Below are positions 1 through 9,440 of a DNA stretch of 64,000 bases, piece by piece (within the stretch, counting starts at the first letter, position 1; each line of letters begins with the position of its first letter). A program made the translations under genes and the position numbers. The notes beneath the pieces were generated by a model that ran no database searches, had not been told where the DNA came from, and saw nothing but the letters and a program-made list of their open reading frames with translations. The DNA is from Cherax quadricarinatus (taxonomy: Eukaryota > Arthropoda > Malacostraca > Decapoda > Parastacidae): the NCBI RefSeq assembly GCF_038502225.1, contig NC_091325.1, positions 34,756,503 through 34,820,502 of the forward strand, given 5' to 3'.

Positions 1-2321
1 ATCTTTTTTCTTGAGTGAGGTTTGCAGTCTTTGGCCATCTAAACTATATGGTGTCTGCGGTCTTCTTTGCCCTTCCCCAATCTTCATGACTTTGCATTTG
101 GCAGGGTTAAATTCAAGGAGCCAGTTGCTTGACCAGGCTTGTAGCCTGTCCAGGTCTCTTTGTAGTCCTGCCTGATCCTCATTCGATTTCATTCTTCTCA
201 TTAACTTCGCATCATCTGCAAACAAGGACACTTCTGAGTCTATCCCTTCCGTTATGTCGTTCACATATACCAAGAACAGCACAGGTCCTAGGACTGACCC
301 CTGTGGAACCCCGCTTGTCACAGGCGCCCACTCTGACACCTCGTCGCGTACCATGACTCGTTGTTGCCTCCCTGCCAGGTATTCTCTGATCCATTGCAGT
401 GCCTTTCCTGTTATGTGTGCTTGATCCTCTAGCTTTTGCAGTAACCTCTTGTGTCGAAGGCCTTCTTGCAGTCCAAAAATATGCAGTCGTTCCACCCCTC
501 TCTCTCTTGTCTTACTTCTGTCACCTTGTCATAAAACTCTAGTAGGTTTGTGACACAGGATTTTCCTTCCCTGAAACCGTGATGGTTGTCAATTATACAC
601 TTGTTTCTTTCCAGGTGCTCCACCACTCTCCTCCTGATGATCTTCTCCATGACCTTGCATACTATACACGTTAGTGATACAGGTCTGTAGTTTAGTGCCT
701 CATGTTTGTCTCCCTTTTTAAAAATTGGGACTACATTTGCCATCTTCCATACCTCAGGGAGTTGCCCAGTTTCAAATGACGTGTTGAAGATCTTTGTTAA
801 TGGCTCGCACAATATCTCTGCTCCCTCTTTAAGGACCCATGGAGAGATGTTGTCTGGTCCCACCGCCTTTGAGGTGTCAAGTTCGCATAGCAGCTTCTTC
901 ACCTCCTCCTGGGTTATATGTACCTCATCCAGCACTTGCTGGTGTGCCCCCTTGTTCTGATTTCCTGGAGTCCTACTGGTTTCCACTGTAAATACCTCTT
1001 TAAATCTTGTGTTGAGCTCCTGACATACCTCTCGGTCGTTTCTTGTGAATTCCCCATCACCCTTCCTCAGTCTGATTACCTGGTCCTTGACTGTTGTTTT
1101 CCTCCTGATGTGGCTGTACAACAGCTTCGGGTCAGTCTTTACTTTTGATGCTATGTCATTTTCATATTGTCTCTGAGCCTCCCTTCTCATCTGTGTATAT
1201 TCGTTTCTGGCTCTTCGGCTAATCTCTTTATTTTCCTGCATTCTTTGTCTTCTGTACCTTTTCCATTCTCTAGTACACCTAGTTTTTGCCTCCCTACACC
1301 TTTGGGTGAACCAAGGACTCGTTCTGTTTTTCCCATTATTTCTGTTTCCCTTGGGAACAAACCTCTCCTCTGCCTCCTTGCATTTTGTTGCCACATAGAC
1401 CATCATTTCTTGTACTGGTTTTCCTGTCAGTTCCCTCTCCCACTGAATGTCTTGAAGGAAGTTCCTCATGCCTGAGTAGTTCCCCCTTTTGTAGTTTGGT
1501 TTTTCCCAGCTTATTCCTGCTACTCTCTCCACTTGGAGCTCGACCATGTAGTCGAAGCACAGAACCACATGATCACTAGCTCCCAGGAGCCTTTCATACA
1601 TGATACCCTCGATGTCCGAACTACTCAAGGTGAATACAATGTCCAGTCTTGCTGGTTCATCCTCTCCTCTCTCTCTGGTAGTGTCTCTAACATATTGATG
1701 CGTGAGGTTTTCCAGTACCACATCCATCATCTTGGCTCTCCATGTTTCGGGACCCCCATGTGGCTCCAGTGTGTCGATCATTGCTCTGTTGCTCTCATCA
1801 TATTCTTCTCTTGGCCTCCTGCAGTTCTGTGGTGGGTTGTACATTACTGCAATTATCACCTTATGTCCCTCAGACTGGATTGTTCCTACTAAGTAGTCCC
1901 TTTCGCCTGTGCCATCCATTCCTTCCATTTTCTCAAAACCCCGCTGGTTTTTAATGAGCAGTGCAACTCCTCCTCCCCCTCTCCTCCCTCTGTCTTTCCT
2001 GAGGATTTGATATCCGGATGGAAAGATTGAATCTGTTATTATTCTGGTGAGTTTTGTTTCTGTGAGTGCTATTATGTCTGGGGATGTCTCCTTGATTCTT
2101 TCATGCCACTCCTCATACTTGTTTGTTATTCCATCTGCATTTTTATACCACACCTTCAACTTCTTTTCTAAGACTGTGGTCTGGGAGGTGTATTGGGGTT
2201 GGGGAACTGGGAGACCTGGTAAGGAACTATGGGTTGTTGCTGTGGGCGTGGAGTTTGTAATGTAGTGGGTGGGGGCATTGGATGTGGCATGGGTGTTTTG
2301 ATTTCGAGTGTTTGGTTGCAC
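1..2321 (-). pseudogene. LINE ORF2: endonuclease-reverse transcriptase, broken
   Basis: This frame would encode the enzyme that nicks target DNA and copies the element RNA. The N-terminal endonuclease starts near residue 53 (KVWYKNADGI, then ALTETKL and YNPPQN) and ends near LDIVFT and GASDHVVL. The usual GDFN catalytic block between YNPPQN and EPHGGPETW is missing, apparently by an in-frame deletion of about 20-25 residues. The RT follows from about residue 470 (KAVGPDNISPWVLK, NYRPVSL, then LDCKKAFD). At about 440-450 roughly ten bases are missing after the KAFD motif, shifting the frame. Downstream the minus strand still reads SGVPQGSVLGPVLF and a FADD catalytic motif at 211-222. Start at 2321 is the first ATG of the frame and overlaps ORF1, as is usual in these elements. 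Confidence 0.85.
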
Positions 2322-3311
2322 TGGGGTTGACCTGGTTGGGAGGCTTCTACAGGAAGTTGTGAGGGAGGCTGTATTTGATCTTCCTGTGTCTGGGATCTCC
2401 TGTCTGTGTTCTCCATCCCCTCTCTTTCCTCCTTTCGCCTTTTTACCATCTCTCTCAGTTTCTGCCTTTCTTCTTGTGTTCTGTCGCGGTCGAGATACAC
2501 CTTCCTGTATGCCGGCATGTCCTTAATCTTGCTTTCTCCTGCAGGATCCTGTTCCGAGTCGCTTCTGCCTTGAAGGTCACTTTCACTGGCCGGGTTCTTT
2601 TTTTTACAAACCCCCCTATTCTACGAAAATTTTCCAGCTGGGTCATGTCTTCTCCTATTGCTTTCATGATGCTTTCAATTGCTTTTTTTCCCCTTGTTTT
2701 CTTGCTTCATATGTTTCCCCTTTAACTTCCTGGAGCCCATACACAAAGACTGACCTCACCCTTTCATTCTCCCACTGCATATCCCTGTGTATCCCCTCAT
2801 TTAATTTGGTTTCCTCCACTGCAGCTTTCCTTTCTTCAGTTTCACTAGTTAATGTACTTGGGCTCAGTGGCCTGTCATTTTCCCTTCTTGGCTTTCCTTG
2901 GGCTCTGTTGTTGTCTGTTAAGGCCTCCACATAAAGCTTATCTCTTTCATTTACTACAGTCTCCTCTAATAGAGCTTCTCCATGCAGTTGTGCTCCTTCT
3001 TTCCCTACTGTCCCCTTATTTGTGGCTGAGGTAGCAGTCTCTGTTGTCAATCCCAAAATGTTCTTTAGTTCTTCAGGCTGTTTCAGATTTTTCAGTTCCT
3101 CCTCTAAACTCTGTATCCTAGCCTCTGCTGCCTTGACATACACCTCCCACTTCCTGCTTTCCATATCTATCCTCTCTTCCATTCTCATGCTAAGTTCTTC
3201 TAGTTTCTTTTCCCATTCATGATCCCTTTTTATGAGCTCTGCTGCCCAATCTTCCTTTGCAGCTTCCTCCTCCTGTCCCTTGGTTTTTCTTGTTGCTCTC
3301 TGGCAACCCAT
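2168..3311 (-). pseudogene. LINE ORF1: coiled-coil RNA-binding protein, two frameshifts
   Basis: ORF1 proteins of this kind coat the element RNA. The first segment (3311-2664) is rich in E, K and R and has a heptad-like coiled coil (EEKLEELSMRMEERID region, residues about 30-90), then VFVYGLQEV, typical of the start of an RRM-like core. One base is missing in an A-run near 2686-2693, and the frame continues as MKAIGEDMTQLENFRRIGGF and RPVKVTF. A second one-base loss near 2515 moves it into KVYLDRDRTQEERQKLREMV and a proline- and glutamine-rich tail ending at 2168. The tail overlaps ORF2 in another frame. Both breaks are single-base, one of them in a homopolymer, so assembly error is possible. 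Confidence 0.7.
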
Positions 3312-3445
3312 TTTTGTTTTATCCTGATTGCCTCAGAGTGGGAAACCTATGTAATTCTGTATGTTATGTTAGTAGTGTGTATGTCAGAGTGTGGGGGGGG
3401 AGGTAGTGGAGGAACTGTGGCTATGTGGGGAGGGGGAGGGTGAAC

Positions 3446-3449
<4 letters not shown>

Positions 3450-3500
<51 letters not shown>

Positions 3501-3571
3501 GTCCCTGTGTGTGTGTGTGTGTAGTGTGTGTGTGTTGAGTGTGTGTTGTGTTTGTGTGTTGTGTGTGTGTG

Positions 3572-3645
<74 letters not shown>
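3450..3645. repeat. GT/TG microsatellite with short interruptions
   Basis: About 195 bp of almost pure GT dinucleotide, broken by short non-repeat islands around 3499-3550. The right border is shared with a second GT array at 18245-18572: both run directly into the same unique-looking sequence, so the microsatellite is part of a duplicated unit. Long Val/Cys and Thr/His frames across it are artefacts. Confidence 0.95.
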
Positions 3646-3825
3646 CCCAAAAATTCATATTTGCGCCAATAACTCATTACAGTTGTGACCGGTTGTGGAC
3701 GTGTGAATTGCTCATTACTGTATAATTTGTTCATGATTGTAGCCATGTATAAACGTAATTAAATTGACTTAAATGATTCATTACCTTTGTACCTTGTTCA
3801 GCTATCAAAACTTTGGGGGCCCAGT

Positions 3826-3985
3826 TCCTGGACCCATTATGTACCTCTGTAAGGTTGAGCTACAGTCCCTGGACCCATCATGTACCTCTGTAATGTTTAG
3901 CTACAGTCAGTGGACCCATTATGTACCTCTGTAATGTTGAGCTACAGTCCCTGAACCCATTATGTACCTCTGTAATTTTTTGACT
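3826..3985 (+). repeat. 41-bp tandem repeat, about 4 copies
   Basis: The unit contains GAGCTACAGTCCCTGGACCC followed by ATTATGTACCTCTGTAATGT. About four copies differ by a few substitutions. The same array is at about 18690-18855 in copy B. Confidence 0.8.
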
Positions 3986-4050
3986 ACTGTACTGTAATAC
4001 AATATAATACAATTACAATTACTTCTGAATACTCCTGTTTAATTTCCCCT

Positions 4051-4117
4051 GGTTAGCTCAGTCGGTAGAGCGTCGGACTGTAAATGTGAGGACGGCGGTT
4101 CGATCCCCGCCTGAACC
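4051..4117 (+). ncRNA. tRNA-like SINE head (copy A)
   Basis: A perfect internal Pol III A box (TAGCTCAGTCGG, 4054-4065) and B box (GGTTCGATCCC, 4097-4107) lie 32 bases apart. The outer GGTT and AACC can pair, and a GTA triplet sits where an anticodon would be. The acceptor and anticodon stems do not pair well, so this is better read as the tRNA-derived head of a SINE than a working tRNA. It is repeated at 18922-18988 with the same flanks. Confidence 0.65.
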
Positions 4118-4282
4118 TTTCTGTTTATTAATGGACAGGTGTTAATTAAACTTAATTTTTGAGTTAATTAATATACATAACTATGAGAGTGAGAGTCAGG
4201 ATGACTTGGACATCATTGTCTGTGTATAAGATCATCCCTGGATCCCTGGACATCAAAGTAAAGTGAAGCAATGAAATCCTCC

Positions 4283-4775
4283 ATAAGACAACATTCAGTT
4301 GCAAGATCATCATAAGACAACATTCAGTTGCAAGATCATCATAAGACAACATTCAGTTACAAGATCATCATAAGACAACATTCAGTTGCAAGATCATCAT
4401 AAGACAACATTCAGTTGCAAGATCATCATAAGACAACATTCAGTTGCAAGATCATCATAAGACAACATTCGGTTGCAAGATCATCATAAGACAACGTTCA
4501 GTTGCAAGATCATCATAAGACAACGTTCAGTTGCAAGATCATCATAAGACAACATTCAGTTGCAAGATCATCTTAAGACAACGTTCAGTTGCAAGATCAT
4601 CATAAGACAACGTTCAGTTGCAAGATCATCATAAGACAACGTTCAGTTGCAAGATCATCATAAGACAACGTTCAGTTGCAAGATCATCATAAGACAACGT
4701 TCAGTTGCAAGATCATCATAAGACAACGTTCAGTTGCAAGATCATCATAAGACAACGTTCAGTTGCAAGATCATC
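4283..4775 (+). repeat. 29-bp minisatellite, 17 copies
   Basis: The unit contains ATAAGACAACATTCAGTTGC followed by AAGATCATC. Exactly 17 units fit the span, with an A/G variant (ACATTC or ACGTTC) that sorts mostly into the first and second halves. It lies inside the SINE body. The second SINE copy holds only 4 units at 19152-19267. Confidence 0.92.
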
Positions 4776-5507
4776 ATCTTGCAACACCAGTTGCAAGATG
4801 ATGATCAAGTGCTTAAAAAAACTGTCTCTAGGCGCGACAGAACTGAAGACAAGTTTTAGATTTCTGGCTGCCAGCTTTAAAAGGCTGTATAGCCAGGGCC
4901 GGATTACCGCATAGGCAAACTAGGCATTTGCCTAGGGCCCCTCGCATTTGGGGGCCCCGTGGTCCAAGGGGTTCAGGGGCTCATCCAAGACTGCGCACAT
5001 GGTGCAAGTACAAAGGGGTCCCTACCTAAAAAGTTCAAGTGTTTGGAGAGTAAAATTGATTTTTAAAAATTAATCAAAACAAAAATAAATAATGAAATAA
5101 AATAAAATAAAAATAAATAAACCTAACCATAGATGGCAACACTCAACACGCCTTTGTTTACATCAGAACAGCTGTGTTTTCCCGCTAATGGGTGAGTATG
5201 GGAGATTCCTCTCCAATTTTCTGTAGTAATTACACGTTATCTAGACTTGTACTGTGACAAATTAACTGAAGTGTTGTTGATAGACATTGATGTGTATGGA
5301 TAAATGTTTGTTTTCGCCTCTAAATGTTAAGGGAGGTACCCGATAGGGTTACTTGACCAGTAAAGACGCATGGGCCAGTAAAGACGCATTTTTGGAAAAA
5401 TACTATAAAGAAAAACCTAAAAACGCAAACTGACTTCCGTTTGTAGGTTTTAAAAGCACTTTGTCCTGTCTTTAAGTCTTTATCATTTCAATAACAGATC
5501 TCAATTG

Positions 5508-5581
5508 ATTGATGTTCTACATCACTTCCGTCGCAAATGCTTAGTTTTCAAGTTGCGACGGAAGTGATGTAGAACATCAAT
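5508..5581. other. Perfect 29-bp hairpin inside the hAT element
   Basis: Bases 5508-5536 and 5553-5581 are perfect inverted copies (29 bp, beginning ATTGATGTTCTACATCACTT) with a 16-base loop. It lies in the 5' non-coding part of the transposon, about 470 bp before the transposase start. It could be a nested MITE, a transposase-binding fold-back or a small-RNA hairpin; the sequence alone does not decide. Confidence 0.95.
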
Positions 5582-6051
5582 TAATTTACTAGATATTTCC
5601 CCAGAAACACATAAGCCACATCAGAAAATCGTTGGTTGGGTGAAACTGAAAATTGTCCCTGCATTCTTTAATTCTCATGTCCTTATCTATGGTGGTAGGC
5701 CATATATCATGCAAAACATAATGATTAGTTTAGTTATGAAAATGGTAATATAAATACCATTGTGCATTGTTCTTGGACTCGGTATGATTTCTGTAAATTG
5801 GAGATCAAGGAGGATGAATTAGTAAAATATTCGTAGCCCAAATCACTAACCTAATCTATGGTAAAAGTTCTGTATATGACTCCTTTCTGGTAACGTTTTG
5901 AATTTTTAGATGCGCAGCCAGAGGAAAGGGGGCTACAAGGGCCATATCCCCCCAATTGACAGAAAAAAAAAATTAATAATTAAAAAATTAATAATAATTG
6001 ATGATGAAAAATTTGTATTTGCATGATTACAGACAGTGATACATCCTCATT

Positions 6052-7967
6052 ATGGCATCTCGTGAACGTGATGTTGGACGTTCTTATGCGAGTGCGTCAC
6101 AGAAAAGAAAGAAGAAAATTCAAGAAGAAGAACAGAAAAAGAAAGATGTAGGAAGCTGCAGAAAGATCACAGACATGCTCACGAAAACAGTTTCTGATGT
6201 TACCAGTACAGTTGAATCTGCAGATACGTCAGATCATACACGAAGCCCTCCCTCCATTATTTCTCAGCCAGCATCTACTTCTTTTTTGTCTCCTCTCAAT
6301 GTCTCAACGGACATTTCATCCACAGGATTTGTCTTAAAATATCCTTCCTCATGGCCAAATGTAATCCCAGATTCTCTACGTAATGCTTTCATTGCAGAAA
6401 ACTTCAGTCAAACTCTGAACATTGACTTTAGGAAATAGCAAGGATTTATGATGATGGAAGTCGTCGTTGTTTAAAGTCATCTATGTTTTATAGGAAGCTT
6501 GCAAATTCAGAATCTGTGAAAAGATCATGGATGGTATACTCTGAAAGCTCAGGAAAAGTGTACTGTTCAGCATGCAAGCTATTTTCTACCAAAGAAGATA
6601 CCTTCACACAGGGGTTGAATGACTGGAAAAATTCCAAGCGTTTCGAGGAACATGAAAACAGCACCACTCACAGGAGCTGCATTTTAGCCAGTGTATTTCG
6701 TGCACAGAAAAAAGGCTTATTGGATTCTCACTTGGAAAATCAAACTGAAAAAGAGCGCACTTATTGGAGAAAAGTTCTAGAAAGAGTTGTTGCTGTTGTA
6801 AAATTCTTAGCTCTAAGAGGACTTGCTTTCCGTGGAGAAAATGAGGCTTTTGGTTCGGAAAACAATGACAATTTACTAAGGATCATAGAACTGTTAGCAC
6901 AATTCGATCCATTCTTAGCAAATCATGTGTCACGCCTCGGGAATGCAGGAAGAGGCACTGTATCTTACATGTCATCTACTATATGCAATGAATTTATTGA
7001 ACTGATGACTAAGAAGGTCCTCAATAGCATCATAGCAGCTGTGAAAACTGCAAAATACTTTGCAATAAGTGTAGATTCAACACCAGATATTTCACATACA
7101 GATCAATTGACATTCATTGTTCGCTTTGTCGACTCCAGTGGTAAGCCTGTAGAGCGCTTTATAAAATTCATTCCTCTTTCAGACCATGATGGAGAAACAA
7201 TGATGAATGTAGTACTGGATACTCTGCTTGAACATGATCTCTCTATTATGGATTGCCATGGCCAGAGCTACGACAATGATGAAGCTTTTGAAATGTTTGA
7301 AGAGAAAGCTAAACTGCTGGTGAAAGACTACAGTTACCGGGCTGATCATCAACGGTCAAGGAAGAGGAAACGCAATTTTGAAGAGCCAGACAATGAAACT
7401 GTGTTGCTACCAAGGCAGAAATGTAAGACAGCTACATACTTTGTCATTCTGGATTCACTGATTACAGAATTGGTGAAAAGAAAAGAAATCTACCAGAATC
7501 TCAATGACAAGTTTGGATTTCTGTTCAAAATTACTACTATGCCAGATGCAGAATTGAGAGAAGCTGCATTAAAGTTGCAACAACACCTTTCAGCAGATGT
7601 TCAGGACACATTTGTTGAAGAAATAGTTCATTTTTCTGGGTATATGAATCAGATTAAAGCTCCACCTGAAAAATGTGCGCCCTCAGCTGCTTTGCAACAT
7701 TTAAGAAATGCAGGTATCTCAGAAACCTTCCCTAATGTTGACATAGTGTATCGCCTTTACCTAACACTTCCAGCTACTAACTGTGAAGGAGAACGTTCAT
7801 TTTCTGTTTTGAAAAGAGTGAAAAACCAGCTCCGTTCAACAATGAGCCAAGACAAATTGTGTAACCTAGCCTTGTTGACCATTGAGTCTGATCTAACAAG
7901 AAATATTGATTTTCAGAATATAATTGATGATTTTGCCAATATAAAATCCAGAAAAAAGTTTATTTAA
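6052..7967 (+). pseudogene. hAT transposase (TTF zinc finger / DUF4371 type), broken
   Basis: Two frames make one gene. The first (6052-6438) has a basic, lysine-rich start typical of these proteins and stops after NIDFRK. A one- or two-base indel near 6436-6440 then restores the frame as ARIYDDGSRRCLKSSMFYRK. The second (open from 6483) shows a TTF-type zinc finger (WMVYSESSGKVYCSACKLF, later HENSTTH), an RNase H-like core with ISVDSTPD and DCHGQSYDND, and the C-terminal hAT dimerisation region (LTLPATNCEGERSFSVLKRV). After DCHGQSYDND the frame jumps to KAKLLVKDYS: the expected middle part, with the last catalytic acid, is deleted in frame. At about 625 residues in total it is shorter than intact relatives and cannot be active. 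Confidence 0.85.
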
Positions 7968-8337
7968 GAAGTGCTTGTGAATATAAACAATTCTTTATTT
8001 TCTTGAGTTTATATGATTTGATAGTCTTATGCATGATGCAATGATAAATATAATGGTCAGTGATTTATAAAGGGAATAATAGTGCTGTAGTGGTTATGCT
8101 GAATATAATAGGTACATGATGTCACTACTTTAATAGACTAATCTAGTAATACTATGCTGTCTTGAGTTTATTCTCTTTAAAATGCATGATTTAACAAGAT
8201 AGTTATAATGGCTGTTGGTAAATGGTTTTGGTTGTCTTGATGTACTTTCCCTATTAAATTTAATCTAAATAGCCAGAATGTATTTAATTAGACCTTAAAC
8301 AGGCTCACACCGATCCCCCCCCCAAGCTGGAAGGGGT
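7968..8337. other. AT-rich tail of the hAT element and junction, no gene
   Basis: AT-rich sequence follows the transposase stop. From about 8291 there is a C-rich patch (GATCCCCCCCCCAAGC), then the 15-bp array starts. No terminal inverted repeat is visible here. Confidence 0.6.
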
Positions 8338-9149
8338 CGTACATGTACTCGTAGTACATGTACTCGTAGTACATGTACTCGTAGTACATGTGCTTGTAGT
8401 ACATGTACTTGTAGTACATGTACTTGTAGTACATGTACTCGTAGTACATGTACTTGTAGTACATGTACTCGTAGTACATGTACTCGTAGTACATGTACTT
8501 GTAATACATGCACTTGTAGTACATGTACTCGTAGTACATGTACTCGTAGTACATGTACTCGTAGTACATGTACTCGTAGTACATGTGCTTGTAGTACATG
8601 TACTCGTAGTACATGTACTTGTAGTATATGTACTTGTAGTATATGTACTCGTAGTACATGTACTTGTAGTACATGTACTCGTGGTACATGTACTTGTAGT
8701 ACATGTACTCGTAGTACATGTACTTGTAGTACATGTACTCCTAGTACATGTACTTGTAGTATATGTACTCGTAGTACATGTAGTTGTAGTACATGTGCTC
8801 GTAGTACATGTACTTGTAGTACATGTACTTGTGGTACATGTACTTGTACATGTACTTGAACATGTACTTCTAGTACATGTACTTGTAGTACAATGTACTT
8901 GTAGTACATGTACTTGTAGTACATGTACTTGTAGCACATGTACTTGTAGTACATGTACTCGTAGTACATGTACTTGAACATGTACTTCTAGTACATGTAC
9001 TTGTAGTACAATGTACTTGTAGTACATGTACTTGTAGTACATGTACTTGTCGTGCATGTACTTGTCGTACATGTACTCGTAGTACATGTACTCGTAGTAC
9101 ATGTACTTGTAGTACATGTACTTGTACCTGTTCTTGTAGTACATGTAGT
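8338..9149. repeat. 15-bp palindromic minisatellite, array 1 (about 54 copies)
   Basis: Each 15-bp unit is a perfect 12-bp palindrome (AGTACATGTACT) plus three bases, CGT or TGT. The array is mostly regular, with a few slips such as TACATGTACTTGAACATGTA near 8860 and 8980. The long Tyr/Met, Val/His and Cys/Thr frames across it are repeat artefacts. Related arrays are at 20407-20534 and 21980-22517. Confidence 0.95.
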
Positions 9150-9440
9150 ACATAGCTGACATCAAAGACATACTACTATATAGAAAGTTCCTTGTTATGC
9201 AGGTCATTTCCTGCAAATTTTGTGAATTTTGTCCCAGTCCACTAACACCCAGGATGCCACCCACACCAGTCCACTAACACCCAGAATGTGACCCACACCA
9301 GTCCACTAACACCCAGGATGCCACCCACACCAGTCCACTAACACCCAGGATGCCACCCACACCAGTCCACTAACACCCAGGATGCCACCCACACCAGTCC
9401 ACTAACACCCAGGATGCCACCCACACCAGTCCACTAATAT
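9150..9440 (+). repeat. Shared flank plus 32-bp tandem repeat (about 6 copies)
   Basis: From 9150 a unique-looking flank (GCTGACATCAAAGACATACT onward) leads into six tandem copies of a 32-bp unit containing CAGTCCACTAACACCCAGGA (9235-9437). The same flank followed by three units is found after the third 15-bp array at 22510-22695, so array, flank and 32-bp repeat travel together. Confidence 0.9.

Larger units (their letters stand above)
1..3311 (-). mobile_element. Non-LTR retrotransposon (LINE, jockey/CR1 group), 3' end outside window
   Basis: A LINE reads right to left: a coiled-coil ORF1 (3311 to 2168) is followed by an overlapping ORF2 with AP-type endonuclease and reverse transcriptase domains (2321 to 1). 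The RT runs off the left edge, so the 3' UTR is not seen. Both ORFs are broken by small deletions, so this copy is not autonomous. The element ends close to a GT microsatellite on its 5' side. Clade assignment rests on the domain order and the RT style; a phylogeny would be needed to separate CR1 from jockey. Confidence 0.85.
3646..4893 (+). repeat. Composite repeat, copy A (contains a tRNA-derived SINE)
   Basis: This stretch matches 18573-20056 in the same order: GT array, a lead sequence, about four copies of a 41-bp repeat, a tRNA-like head, a 29-bp minisatellite, a body ending CCAGCTTTAAAAGG, and the first ten bases (GCTGTATAGC) of a LINE-type 3' tail. Copy A has about 56 bp near 3752-3810 that copy B lacks. 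It is cut at 4893 by the hAT element. No protein-coding gene is seen. Confidence 0.8.
4894..8290 (+). mobile_element. hAT-type DNA transposon, right end not found
   Basis: The left end begins CAGGGCCGGATTACCGCATA at 4894, a start typical of hAT elements with TTF/ZMYM-like transposases, and carries a small fold-back (AGGCAAA...TTTGCCT). The insertion point is clear because the SINE tail broken at 4893 is intact in copy B near 20011. The expected matching right end (GGGGCCC...CGGCCCTG) and the rest of the SINE tail are not found before the 15-bp array at 8338, so the right end is lost or rearranged. The transposase is broken. The right boundary given is approximate. Confidence 0.75.

Noticed and set aside
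706..2725. Several plus-strand frames of 60-119 codons opposite the first LINE
   Set aside because: They are antisense shadows of ORF1 and ORF2, with no domains of their own.
3347..3746. His/Thr-rich and Val/Cys-rich small proteins
   Set aside because: Direct translation of a GT microsatellite; likewise at 18202-18675.
4051..4117. Functional tRNA-Tyr (GTA in the anticodon position)
   Set aside because: The acceptor and anticodon stems do not pair and the sequence is duplicated as a SINE head.
8288..9264. Tyr/Met-rich, Val/His-rich and Thr/Cys-rich frames
   Set aside because: Products of a palindromic 15-bp repeat read in different frames.
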